A stretch of 64,000 nt of DNA from TMP-7 sp038212445 (GTDB lineage: Bacteria > Acidobacteriota > Terriglobia > Bryobacterales > Bryobacteraceae), in contig JBBQUM010000002.1 in assembly GCA_038212445.1 (NCBI GenBank), positions 310,001-374,000 of the forward strand. The letters run 5' to 3'. The notes under the pieces were generated by a model. The model was not told the origin of the DNA, did no database searches, and saw only the letters and a list, made by a program, of their open reading frames with translations. Below, piece after piece: positions 16,546 through 25,874 of the stretch. The translations under genes and the position numbers were made by a program. How positions within the stretch are numbered: the first letter of the stretch is position 1; every line of letters begins with the position of its first letter.

Positions 16546-19086
16546 CTATGAAAATGGTAGCAGTCTCTGAACAAACAGAGTTCCGGCGACCGGCTGACCG
16601 CCTCCGACGCTGATCGTCAGCGGGCCGGGCCTTGATTCCTCCAACACGAAGCTGACCATCCGGCTCTCCCCCGCCCGTAAATGAACGCGCTCAAAGCCTC
16701 TCAGTTCCGGGCCGGCGGGGCCCTGCGTGTACATTTGGACGATCTCGTCTCCGTCACGCACGGATTCATTCGTCACTCGCGCCGAAATCTTTACGGCCCG
16801 CCGTCCGGGCAGTCGCGCGCCCACCGTCAGATTCGAGTATCGGAATGTCGAATAACTAAGGCCGGAGCCGAATCCATAAAGGACATCGCCGGTAAAGAAG
16901 CGGTACGTGCGGCCGGCCATCGAGTAGTCGTCAAACGCCGGCAGTTGGTCCACCGACCGGTAAAACGTAACCGGCAACCGCCCTGACGGATTCACGTCTC
17001 CGGCCAGTACCTGCGCCACCGCCGTTCCGCCTTCTTCTCCCGGATACCAGGCTTCAAGTACAGCGTCGGCCTCTTCATGCGCTGGCCCTGCATTCACGGC
17101 GCTCCCCGTCATCAGGATCACAACCACGGGCTTCCCGGCGTCGAGAACCGCACGAATCAGCTTCAGTTGCGGCGCGGGAAGATCCAGGCTGGTGCGGTCG
17201 CCGAACGCGAAGCCGGGAATGTTCAGCGGCATTTCCTCACCCTCGAGATCCGAGTTCAAGCCAACGAAGAGCAGCGTCACATCCGCGCCCGCCGACGCTC
17301 CCCGCGCTTCCGCCAGCAACGCGTCCGCAGGCGGTGCCCACGCAAGTTCGACTCCGGTGCCGCTTCCCGCTTGCCTGTACTCGACTCTTATTTGATGCGT
17401 AGATCCGGCGGCCAGGTGCACGCTCGCCCGCTGCGTATCGTGCGGAAACGCGCGCGGCGTCGCATCCGTGATGATTGCGGCACCGTCGAGATACACGCGT
17501 GCCGAGTCCACTCCCGTGCAGTTGTCACATTGCGCTCTCAGCACTCCGATCGCATAGTCGCCGTCATAAGGCGCCTTGAGGGACGCAGTCCACCGCACGG
17601 AAAAAGCGGCGCGCGGAACCACCGCTTGTACCGCCGGATCGCCGGCGTCGTAGTTAAAGTAGATGCGCGGTTCAGCCCGTGTGACCACCGGCACGCCGCT
17701 CAGGTCGGCATTGGCGAAATATTCAACCTGCAAGCCCGGCAGCGCTTCCGGTGGCACCAGCGCCAGGGAACCCTCGGTGTACGTGCTGCCAAGGGCATAC
17801 TGGACGGCCGCGCTTGAACCAAAACGCTGACTGATACCCTCGATCGGTGTAACGATGTGCGACGCAATGCCCGAGTAGTTCGCCATCTGCATGTCGGGTG
17901 CATCCGCCGCCGGACCCACCACCGCGATCTTTCTGATCGACGAACTCAGCGGCAGCACGCCCGTATTCTTCAACAGCACGATGGAACTCCCGGCCGCCTC
18001 AAGCGCCAGCGCCCGGTGCTCCGAGGAGTCGACTTCCGACAGCGGAGTGGACGCGTACGCGACGCGCTCCGGCGAGTCGAACAAGCCCAGCCTGAAGCGC
18101 GCAGCGAAAAGGCGTGTCACCGCACGGTCGATCACGCTCTCCGGCAGCAGCCCCGCCTGAACCGCGCCGGTCAGCGTGCCGTACTCCGGTCCACAACTCA
18201 AATCAGTGCCGGCCAGCACGGCGGCCGCGGCAGCCGTCATGACATCGGCGGTGTACTTGTGCCCGGTCGCGATGTCGCCAACGGCGCCGCAGTCGCTCAC
18301 TACGTAACCGCGGAAGCCCCACTGACCGCGCAGCCGAGCCGTCAACAAGTCCGCATTCGCGCATGCCGGCACGCCGTCCACGCTGTTGTACGCGCACATC
18401 AACGAGAACGCGCCGCCTTCGACGATGGCCGCGCGAAAGGCCGCCAGGTACGTCCCGTTGAGAACAGCCTCGCCGACACGCGCGTCAAAGGTGTGCCGCA
18501 TCGGCTCGGGACCGCTGTGCACCGCGAAATGCTTCGGCGTCGCGATGGTCTTCAGATATCTTGGATCGTCGCCCTGCATGCCGCGTACAAACGACACCGC
18601 CATGCGCGCAGTCAGATACGGATCCTCGCCGTACGTCTCCTGCCCGCGCCCCCAACGCGGATCCCGAAAGATGTTAATGTTCGGCGACCAGAACGTCAGC
18701 CCGTGATACAGACTGCGGTCGCCGCGCCTCTGCGCGTCATGGAACTTCGCACGCGCCTCAGTCGAAATTGCCGTTGCCACACGCTGCATCAGGCCGGTGG
18801 CCCAGGTCGCGGCAAGTCCGATGGCCTGCGGAAAAACGGTCGACAGTCCGGCCCGCGCGACGCCGTGCAGCCCCTCGTTCCACCAGTTGTACTCCAGTAC
18901 GCCCAGCCGCGGAATCGCCGCCGCGTCGTTCTGCATCTGCGAAACTTTTTCAGTGAGCGTCATCCGCGACACCAGGTCGGCCGCGCGCTGCTCAGGACCC
19001 AGATCACTGTTTTGGTACGGTAAGGGAATTGAAGCTTGACCCACCAGTGTCGACACAGATACGAAATATGCCAGCGCGAGCCGCAT
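16546..19086 (-). CDS. Glycoside hydrolase family 3 (beta-xylosidase/beta-glucosidase) with PA14 insert
   Basis: 846 residues with a signal peptide (first about 18 residues, ending VGQAS). The GH3 N-terminal barrel holds WWNEGLHGVARAG, KHFAVHSGPE and the nucleophile aspartate in VVSDCGAVGDI near residue 264. The second GH3 domain is interrupted by a PA14 module at about 450-585 (LQVEYFANADLSG to VELAWAPP), and the chain ends in a fibronectin-III-like domain from about 775. PA14 in GH3 enzymes shapes sugar binding. This arrangement is usual for exported beta-glucosidases and beta-xylosidases; the substrate cannot be decided from sequence alone. Its start overlaps the divergent gene at 19068 by 19 bases. 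Confidence 0.92.
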   Translation of the reverse strand: MRLALAYFVSVSTLVGQASIPLPYQNSDLGPEQRAADLVSRMTLTEKVSQMQNDAAAIPRLGVLEYNWWNEGLHGVARAGLSTVFPQAIGLAATWATGLMQRVATAISTEARAKFHDAQRRGDRSLYHGLTFWSPNINIFRDPRWGRGQETYGEDPYLTARMAVSFVRGMQGDDPRYLKTIATPKHFAVHSGPEPMRHTFDARVGEAVLNGTYLAAFRAAIVEGGAFSLMCAYNSVDGVPACANADLLTARLRGQWGFRGYVVSDCGAVGDIATGHKYTADVMTAAAAAVLAGTDLSCGPEYGTLTGAVQAGLLPESVIDRAVTRLFAARFRLGLFDSPERVAYASTPLSEVDSSEHRALALEAAGSSIVLLKNTGVLPLSSSIRKIAVVGPAADAPDMQMANYSGIASHIVTPIEGISQRFGSSAAVQYALGSTYTEGSLALVPPEALPGLQVEYFANADLSGVPVVTRAEPRIYFNYDAGDPAVQAVVPRAAFSVRWTASLKAPYDGDYAIGVLRAQCDNCTGVDSARVYLDGAAIITDATPRAFPHDTQRASVHLAAGSTHQIRVEYRQAGSGTGVELAWAPPADALLAEARGASAGADVTLLFVGLNSDLEGEEMPLNIPGFAFGDRTSLDLPAPQLKLIRAVLDAGKPVVVILMTGSAVNAGPAHEEADAVLEAWYPGEEGGTAVAQVLAGDVNPSGRLPVTFYRSVDQLPAFDDYSMAGRTYRFFTGDVLYGFGSGLSYSTFRYSNLTVGARLPGRRAVKISARVTNESVRDGDEIVQMYTQGPAGPELRGFERVHLRAGESRMVSFVLEESRPGPLTISVGGGQPVAGTLFVQRLLPFS

Positions 19087-19868
19087 CGTTGCTCCTATTG
19101 TGTTGCATCCTCCTGTGCCCTGCCTACGCCGCCGACGACGACGCCAGCGTCCGCGCGCTGCTCAAGAAGATGAAGGACTCCGAGCCGGCCGTGATGAAGA
19201 AGCTCGAGTCGTTCGGGTACGTCGAGCACGTCGTTGAAGAAGACGGCGGCAAGGTGAAGACGCGAGAGACCTTCGAAGTCACTTACTATAAGGACCGCCG
19301 CATCCGCCGCCTCATCGAGAAGGACGGTAAACCGCTCACCGGCTCCGACCTCGAAAAAGAGAATCGCAAAGTCGAAAAGCTGGTCAAGCAACTCGACAAG
19401 AACACTGCGCCCTCGCTCGACAACCGCCGCCTGCGTCTCGATGATCTGATGAAAGCCACCTCGTTCTCAAACGTGAAGCGCAACAAACTTGCGGGTCGCG
19501 AAGTGGTGGAGACCGAGTTTCACCCGCAGCCCGGCTACAAACCGGCGAACATCAGCGAGCGCTTCGTTTCCAACCTCGATGGCAAACTCTGGCTCGACGA
19601 AGGCTTCCTGCAAATCGCCCGCGCGGAGTTCACATTGCGCGACAACTTCAAGATCGCCGGCGGCTTGTTCTTCACGATGAAGGCCGGGACGCGCTTTGTC
19701 GACGAGGAGATCATCTATCAGAACGAGGTCTGGCTGCCCAAATCACGCGAGTTCGTCATGAACGCCAAAGCGATGATCGGCGTCAAACTGGCCATCCGCA
19801 ACAGCGTCACCTACTCGAGCTACCACCGCTTTGACGTCAGCGCGAAGGACTCCGCGCTGTCTAAGTAG
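19068..19868 (+). CDS. Exported protein of unknown function
   Basis: 266 residues from the ATG at 19068, which opens directly into a signal peptide (MPARAASLLLLCCILLCPAYA). An earlier start at 19029 is possible but would bury that signal. The mature part begins with a charged helical stretch (residues about 25-125) rich in Lys/Glu (SDLEKENRKVEKLVKQLDK), followed by beta-rich sequence (REVVETEFHPQPGY, then LKDN-like and NEVWLPKSREFV strands). The pattern recalls LolA/outer-membrane lipoprotein-sorting folds but no signature is decisive. The 5' ends of this gene and the GH3 gene overlap, so both promoters lie inside the opposite reading frame. Confidence 0.72.
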   Translation: MPARAASLLLLCCILLCPAYAADDDASVRALLKKMKDSEPAVMKKLESFGYVEHVVEEDGGKVKTRETFEVTYYKDRRIRRLIEKDGKPLTGSDLEKENRKVEKLVKQLDKNTAPSLDNRRLRLDDLMKATSFSNVKRNKLAGREVVETEFHPQPGYKPANISERFVSNLDGKLWLDEGFLQIARAEFTLRDNFKIAGGLFFTMKAGTRFVDEEIIYQNEVWLPKSREFVMNAKAMIGVKLAIRNSVTYSSYHRFDVSAKDSALSK

Positions 19869-19872
19869 GCGC

Positions 19873-20670
19873 CTAGTACAACGCCTTCGGCTCTCTTGGC
19901 GCTTCCCCGATTCCAAGCGGTTCCAGCAATTGCTTGGCGCCCGCCGCTACCAACCCCAACTCCGTCGCGCACTGGAATAATTGAAAGCCTTGCTTCTGTC
20001 CGGCCCGCACCTGCTCAGGCGTCCGCGCCGGACGGCCAAGAAATTTTCCGTGCTTCTTCGCCGCCGCAACGATCTTCGCAATCGCCTCTTCGAGCTTCGG
20101 CTCGTTCTGCCGGCCCCGCAAGCCGAGCGAGAACGACAAATCGCTGGTGCCGATAAACAGGACGTCGAGTCCGGGCGTCGCGGCGATCTCGTCGATTTGG
20201 TCCACCGCCGCAGCCTCCTCAATCACCGCGATGGTGACCACGTTGGAGTCGGCGGAATCGTAGTAGTCGCCCGCGCCGGGCCACGAGTTCATGGCGAGTC
20301 CCGCGCCCGAGCCGCGCCTGCCGTGCGGCGGATACTTGCACGCCGCCACTGCCTTGCCCGCCAGTTCAGGCGACGAGCAGAACGGGAAAATGACTCCGGT
20401 CACGCCCTGGTCCAGGACACGCTTAGCCGTCCAGAATTCCACCAGCGGCACACGCGCAAAAACCATCGCCGGCATCCCGCGCGTCGCCAGCACCATGGTC
20501 CTCAGCGTCTCGAGCGTGATGGGCGAGTGTTCCATCTCTACCCACAGAAAATGAAAGCCGAGCGTCGCGCCGTAGGCGGCCATCTCGACATTGTTCGTGG
20601 TGATGGTCAGCGCCATTACCGGCTCTCCGGCTTGCAGGCGCGCCCTCACCGGGTTATTCCAATCCGTCAT
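19873..20670 (-). CDS. HpcH/HpaI-family class II aldolase
   Basis: 265 residues from the ATG at 20670; an upstream extension to 20742 lacks support. The family cleaves 2-keto-3-deoxy acids or 4-hydroxy-2-ketoheptanedioate to pyruvate and an aldehyde using a divalent metal. Visible motifs are FHFLWVEMEHSP, the RVP segment, PFCSSPELA, IEEAAAVDQIDEIAATPGLDVLFIGTSDLS (metal-binding Glu and Asp), and the C-terminal GFQLFQCATE. It could be a 2-keto-3-deoxy-sugar-acid aldolase, fitting the sugar-acid genes near the left end of the window. It ends 4 bases from the convergent unknown gene. Confidence 0.86.
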   Translation of the reverse strand: MTDWNNPVRARLQAGEPVMALTITTNNVEMAAYGATLGFHFLWVEMEHSPITLETLRTMVLATRGMPAMVFARVPLVEFWTAKRVLDQGVTGVIFPFCSSPELAGKAVAACKYPPHGRRGSGAGLAMNSWPGAGDYYDSADSNVVTIAVIEEAAAVDQIDEIAATPGLDVLFIGTSDLSFSLGLRGRQNEPKLEEAIAKIVAAAKKHGKFLGRPARTPEQVRAGQKQGFQLFQCATELGLVAAGAKQLLEPLGIGEAPREPKALY

Positions 20671-20681
20671 AGGCACACAGA

Positions 20682-21080
20682 TTATATCTGTAGGCGAGTG
20701 AAATCGACGCCTTCGTACAATTCGGCAAGTGGAATCGAGCACTTGATGGACGGCAGTTCAACCACGACAGAAAGCTCAGACGCCTCGGTCATCAGCCAGG
20801 CATCGTTGGCTTGCCGCGTGAACACCTCGACGTTCACACGGTCCTGTGATATCAGGACGTACTGAGCGAGCGTTGGGATGGCGCGGTACTGCTCGAACTT
20901 GCGTCCGCGATCGAGAAGCGGACGGTGAAGCATACCGGTCAAATTGCAGACAAGCACGTTGTGAGCCCAACTGCTCCCCGACTTCAGGAACATCGCGCCG
21001 TCACAGAACTCGCTTCTGAATTCCGCGGCGCGCTCAAGTTCGATGTACTGCTGAGGCGTCAGACCTAACGTGATGGACAA
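20682..21080 (-). pseudogene. Uma2-family (DUF820) nuclease-like protein with internal deletion
   Basis: 132 residues, against roughly 180-200 for the family. The N-terminus (TPQQYIELERAAEFRSEFCDGAMF) and the stretch after SWAHNVLVCNLTGMLHRPL match Uma2, and the C-terminal DRGRKFEQYRAIPTLAQYVLISQDRVNVEVFTR also matches. The middle part, which normally holds the PDVSVV and VEVLSPST catalytic strands, is missing, and the halves are joined in frame. The active-site Asp and Glu are therefore gone. It is probably non-catalytic or decaying. It follows the RND-TolC gene by only 3 bases on the same strand, but a joint role is doubtful. Confidence 0.7.
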
Positions 21081-21083
21081 GGC

Positions 21084-24000
21084 TTATTTTAAGCTAAGCC
21101 CATGCGCGCTGAGCGTCGTCCCTAACGCCTGCTCCAACCGCGCTACTGCCTTATTAGAATCCAACTGCGCCACCACCGCCCGGCGTCGCGCGTCCAAATA
21201 TTCGTTCTGCCGCGTCAACACAAAGAAGTTCGTCGACTCCCCCGTCTGATACAACCGCGTCTCGCTATCCAGCTTCTCCTTCGCCGCCGACTCTGCCGAC
21301 TGCGCCGCCGTGATCCGCTGCCGCGCCGTCTGGATCGACTGCAGTGAGTTCCGCACCTGTACCTCGATCAGTTGCTCCGCCCGCGCCCGCTCCAGCCGCA
21401 ACCGCCGCTCGGCAATCGCGGTCTGCGAAAGCTGCGCCTCAGCCGTGCGGTTGCGGAACGTGAAGTCCATCGCCACGCCAGCCTGTACACTCTGGTAATT
21501 CCCGCCGAACAACCCTGTTAACGCCGTTCCATACCCTCCGACAATCGACCCCGGCAGCGACCCGAAGCCCGTATTCGGCAGCGGAGCCAAGCCATTCGCG
21601 ATCGACAACGTGTTCAGCCGGTCGTACAACAGCGTCTGCGACGCGCTAATCGGATTATCCCCAGGCCGCAAAGTGCCGCCCAATCCCTGATTCGAATAGT
21701 TCGCGACGATGTTGAGTTGCGGCTTGATCTGCCCCCGCGCATACTCCTGGTCAATCTTGTTCGACTCCTGCCGCAAACTCACCTGCTTCAATTCCGGCCT
21801 GCGCTGTAATGCCGCGTCCACAGCCCCGCGCAGATCATCGGTGTCCGATGCGGTCTTCGTCTGCAAATCAGTCGGCACCAGTTGATCAGACCACATGGGA
21901 TCCTGCCGATCCGGCGCGATCATCATCTTCAGGTTGTTCTCGACTTCAGTCAGAACGCCCGTCGAAGCATAGTAGGCATCCAGCCGTCGCTCCAGTTCCG
22001 CCCTCGACGCTGCGAGCTCAATCGGAGCCAGCGTCCCCGAATCCACCATGCGCTGATTTCGGCCATGCTGCTGCCGCGCCAGTTCCACCGCATCGCTGGT
22101 CACGCCAATGTCTTGACGCGCTGCCACCAAGTCCCAGTAAGCTGCCTCTACGCGGCTCACGACATCGATCACCCGCACCTCGTAATCCGCGTCCACCGAC
22201 TGCGCCTGTTTCCGCCGCAGCCGAATTTCGGTACGCTCCCGGTCATTCTCTCGATTGCGGAGCAGCGGCATCGTAAAACCAATCAACAGTCGCGATGTGA
22301 GAATCGGATTCAGCGATGCGAACGCATTGGTCGACGTCGCCCGCCCATTCTCAAAATCGACATTGAACTGCGAGCCGTACCAGGGCAGCCGCTGCCGCAG
22401 ATAGAAGTTGTTGCCGAAGTTCCGCTCGGTCAACGTGCCGTTGGCGCCCTGAAGAATCGAGGCGGTGGGCGAGTTGTTGTCCACCAGCATCGGCTGGTAA
22501 CGGAACGACAGATCGTAGGCCCCGATCGCCGCCTTGATGGCCTGCTCCGCGTTCGCGGCATTCGTCCGTTCAATCTCGATATCGAGGTTGTGCGTCAGCG
22601 CCGCTTCAATCGCTTCGGCCAGCGTCAACTTATGCTCTGTGATCGAGACTCCCACTCTCGCCGGGGCGTCCAGGGCCGCCGGAGCAGGCTTCTGCGCCTC
22701 GTCTGCCGCCCAAACGCGCGTCGCGCCTAGCACGGTTAGAATCATCAACAGCGTAGTGGTCGTTCGAATCACCCGGCGGAAGGGGAATCGGAACGAGAAA
22801 ACGCGCCCGATCAGACTGCCCAGATCGTCGAACAGCGAATAGGCAACCGGCGTGATCAGCAAGGTTAAAAGCAGGCACAGCGTCTGCCCGCCGATCACGA
22901 CAATCGCGACAGTCCGTCGTGAGCCTGAGCCTGCACCGCCGCCCAACGCCATCGGAATCATACCCGCCACCAGCGCCGCTGTGGTCATCAGAATCGGCCG
23001 CAGACGGTCTTCGCATCCGCGTAGAATCGCGGCCGACTTCTCCATCCCTTCCCGGCGCAGATTCTTAATGTGATCGATCTGCAGAATCGAGTTCTTCTTG
23101 ACGATGCCGAAAAGCACCAGAATGCCCAGCGAAGTGTAAATGATCGAGAAGTTCTCGCCCGTCACTAGCAGCGAGATCAGCGCGAACGGCACCGATAACG
23201 GCAGGCTAAGCAGAATGATGATGGGATCGATGAAGCTCTCAAACTGCGCCGCCAGAATCATGTACATGAAAATGATGGAGAGCAGCAATGCAATACCGTA
23301 GTTCACTGCGGCACGCCCGAATTCCTTGCTCTGTCCTACCGCGCCGCTCGCATAATTCGAGGGCATGTTCAATTCCTTCACCGTGTCGTCCATCACCTGC
23401 AGCACGTTCGATAGCGATTGCCCGCGCGTGATGTTGCCGGTGATCATAATCTGCCGCTGACGGTTGTAACGCTCAATCTGTACCGGACCGTCCGCCGCTT
23501 CAAGCCGCGCGACGCTCGAAATCGGCACGTTTCCCAGCGAACCACTCGGCACGAATAAGCGATCGAGCGCCGCCGGCGAATTCCGGAATCGCTCGTCGAC
23601 GCGCAACTGCACATCGTAGCGATCGTCACCTTCCCTATAGCTGGTTGCCTGTGGATCACCGCCTACCAGCGTCCTCAATGCGGTGGCCACGCTCGCCACA
23701 CTAACGTTCAAATCCGACGCCTTGTCGCGATTAATACGCACCCGTAATTCCGGCTTGCCCGGCTCGTACGAGCTCTCCAGATCAGCCACGCCAGGCACCT
23801 GCTTCAACTTGTCGATCATCGTTGACGCGTACTGGTTCAGCCGGTTCAAGTCCGGCCCCTGTAGGTAGAACATGAGATCGCGCTGCGGACCTCCGCCCTG
23901 AATGATGGCCGGATTCTGCACCGCAACTGTGATGTCGCGATAACGGGTCAACTTCTCGCGAGCCATCAGCATGATCTTCTGCTGCGACTCTTTGCGTTGA

Positions 24001-25850
24001 TCCATTGGCACCAGTTCGATCAGTATCGACCCGCGGTCCACTTGCTTTCGTACGTCTGAACCGATTGCCGTCAGCATATTTCGAATGCCCGGCAGCGTCT
24101 TCAGGTCCGCCTCCATCGATGCCATCACCGCGCTTGTGCCATCGAGCGACGACCCTGGAGGCGCGCGGATCGAAACCTCAAACTCGCTTTGGTCATCGGT
24201 CACCAGAAAGTCCTTGCCAATGTGCATGAACAGCGGTCCGGAGCTCAACATCACAAGCACCGCCACCACCACAATCACCCAGCGGTGCCCCATCGACCAC
24301 TTCAACATTGCACGGTACGGCACCGCGAAAGCCTTGAACAGCGCCGTGTCCTTGGTGTCATGACCCTTGGGCGACGGCTTGATAAACCGCGAGCACAGCA
24401 TCGGCGTCAGCGTGAAACTGACCAGCATAGACACCATCACGGCAAACGCCGCCGTGTAGCCGAAACTCGACATGAAGTGGCCGACAATCCCGCTCATCAT
24501 CGCTACCGGCAGGAAAATGATGGCCAGCGATAACGTCGTCGCCAGTACCGCCAGGCCAATGTCGCGCGTACCCTGAATGGCCGCCTCAACCGGTGACAAT
24601 CCACGTTCTTCGGCGAATTTGAATATGTTCTCGAGCACCACAATGGCGTCGTCGATCACAATGCCCACCATCAGCACCAGCGCCAGCATCGTAATCTGGT
24701 TCAGCGTGAACCCCATGTAGTTCATCAGGGTGTAGGTGGAAATGATCGACGTCGGAATCGCCACCGCGGCAATCAGCGTCGACCGCCAGCTGCGGATGAA
24801 AATCAGCACCACGATTGCCGCAAACACGCCGCCCAGCATCAGGTGCTCCTGCACCGCGTGAAAGGCGTCCGAAATGAAGCTCGACTGATCGCGCGTATAG
24901 GTGATCTTGAAATCCGGCGTCATTCCCTTCATCAGGTCACCGACCTTGTCCTTGATGTCCTGGATCACCTGCAGAGTGTTGGTCCCCGCCTGCTTGCGGA
25001 CTTCCAGCACCACCGCCGGAGTACCGTCCAACCGAGCCAGTGACCGCGGCTCCTCCGCCCCATCCTCCACATGTCCAATGTCCTGGATTCTGATCGGCGT
25101 CCCACCTACGTTTGCGATAATGATCCGCTCAAAGTCCTGCGGACGCTCCACTCGCCCCAGCGTGCGCAGCGAAATCTCGCTCGATCCCTGATCCACGCGA
25201 CCGCCCGGCACCTCGACGTTCTGCGAAGCCAAAGCCGCACGCACCTGGTCAACGTTCAGATTGTAGGAGTACAGCTTCTCGCCATCCAGCCACACCTGCA
25301 CCTGCCGGTGCCGCTCACCCACAAATCGCACCTGGCCCACGCCATTCAGCGACTCGATATTCTTCTTAATCCGGTCGTCCACCAGCTTCGTGATCTCGCG
25401 CAAATCGCGAGACGACGCGAATACGATGTTGAGGATCGGCGACGCATCCGTCGCCAGCTTGTCCACCACCGGCGGATCGGCATCCTTCGGCAACTGGCTC
25501 ACCACTGCGGCGATCTTGTCCCTGACTTCCTGGGCCGCCACATCCGGATCCTTGTCCAGCATGAACTGGATGCTCACCAGCGAGATGCCTTCAGCCGACG
25601 TCGACCGCAGATCGTCTATACCGGCAATCGTGTTCACCGCTTCCTCGATTCGCTTGGAGACCTGCGTCTCCACTTCCTCGGGCGCGGCCCCGCGCAGCGT
25701 CGTCGAGATGGTCACAATCGGGAATTCGACCTTTGGAAAAAAGTCCACCCCAAGCTTGCGGTACGACGCCAGACCCATCACCACCAGCGCCATGATGAGC
25801 ATCGTGGCGAAGACAGGCCTCCGGATACAAATTTCCGCTAATTTTTGCAT
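21084..25850 (-). CDS. RND efflux permease fused to TolC-like outer-membrane channel
   Basis: 1588 residues in one frame. Residues 1-1026 are a complete HAE-1/AcrB-type permease: IRRPVFATMLIM opening helix, helix 4 VGIVIDDAIVVLENI with the paired aspartates, helix 10 GIVKKNSILQIDH with the essential lysine, and twelve predicted helices. From about 1027 a second signal-peptide-like stretch (RTTTTLLMILTVLG, then VWAADE) leads into an outer-membrane efflux protein of about 510 residues (LTLAEAIEAALTHNLDIEIERTN, helical barrel repeats, ending LEQALGTTLSAHGLSLK). No ribosome site precedes the second part. This is a permease and an outer-membrane channel on one chain; the channel may be released by signal peptidase. 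The adaptor gene lies just upstream. Confidence 0.88.
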   Translation of the reverse strand: MQKLAEICIRRPVFATMLIMALVVMGLASYRKLGVDFFPKVEFPIVTISTTLRGAAPEEVETQVSKRIEEAVNTIAGIDDLRSTSAEGISLVSIQFMLDKDPDVAAQEVRDKIAAVVSQLPKDADPPVVDKLATDASPILNIVFASSRDLREITKLVDDRIKKNIESLNGVGQVRFVGERHRQVQVWLDGEKLYSYNLNVDQVRAALASQNVEVPGGRVDQGSSEISLRTLGRVERPQDFERIIIANVGGTPIRIQDIGHVEDGAEEPRSLARLDGTPAVVLEVRKQAGTNTLQVIQDIKDKVGDLMKGMTPDFKITYTRDQSSFISDAFHAVQEHLMLGGVFAAIVVLIFIRSWRSTLIAAVAIPTSIISTYTLMNYMGFTLNQITMLALVLMVGIVIDDAIVVLENIFKFAEERGLSPVEAAIQGTRDIGLAVLATTLSLAIIFLPVAMMSGIVGHFMSSFGYTAAFAVMVSMLVSFTLTPMLCSRFIKPSPKGHDTKDTALFKAFAVPYRAMLKWSMGHRWVIVVVAVLVMLSSGPLFMHIGKDFLVTDDQSEFEVSIRAPPGSSLDGTSAVMASMEADLKTLPGIRNMLTAIGSDVRKQVDRGSILIELVPMDQRKESQQKIMLMAREKLTRYRDITVAVQNPAIIQGGGPQRDLMFYLQGPDLNRLNQYASTMIDKLKQVPGVADLESSYEPGKPELRVRINRDKASDLNVSVASVATALRTLVGGDPQATSYREGDDRYDVQLRVDERFRNSPAALDRLFVPSGSLGNVPISSVARLEAADGPVQIERYNRQRQIMITGNITRGQSLSNVLQVMDDTVKELNMPSNYASGAVGQSKEFGRAAVNYGIALLLSIIFMYMILAAQFESFIDPIIILLSLPLSVPFALISLLVTGENFSIIYTSLGILVLFGIVKKNSILQIDHIKNLRREGMEKSAAILRGCEDRLRPILMTTAALVAGMIPMALGGGAGSGSRRTVAIVVIGGQTLCLLLTLLITPVAYSLFDDLGSLIGRVFSFRFPFRRVIRTTTTLLMILTVLGATRVWAADEAQKPAPAALDAPARVGVSITEHKLTLAEAIEAALTHNLDIEIERTNAANAEQAIKAAIGAYDLSFRYQPMLVDNNSPTASILQGANGTLTERNFGNNFYLRQRLPWYGSQFNVDFENGRATSTNAFASLNPILTSRLLIGFTMPLLRNRENDRERTEIRLRRKQAQSVDADYEVRVIDVVSRVEAAYWDLVAARQDIGVTSDAVELARQQHGRNQRMVDSGTLAPIELAASRAELERRLDAYYASTGVLTEVENNLKMMIAPDRQDPMWSDQLVPTDLQTKTASDTDDLRGAVDAALQRRPELKQVSLRQESNKIDQEYARGQIKPQLNIVANYSNQGLGGTLRPGDNPISASQTLLYDRLNTLSIANGLAPLPNTGFGSLPGSIVGGYGTALTGLFGGNYQSVQAGVAMDFTFRNRTAEAQLSQTAIAERRLRLERARAEQLIEVQVRNSLQSIQTARQRITAAQSAESAAKEKLDSETRLYQTGESTNFFVLTRQNEYLDARRRAVVAQLDSNKAVARLEQALGTTLSAHGLSLK

Positions 25851-25874
25851 TTCGAACCTCGAGAAGCCGCGGGC

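Noticed and set aside
17857..19023. 388-codon frame antisense to the GH3 gene
   Set aside because: Arg/His-rich, low-complexity translation with no domain; the GH3 gene on the other strand is certain.
21084..25850. Idea that the RND-TolC fusion is two genes with an internal start
   Set aside because: A GTG exists near residue 1027 but has no ribosome site ahead of it and the frame is continuous; kept as one gene.
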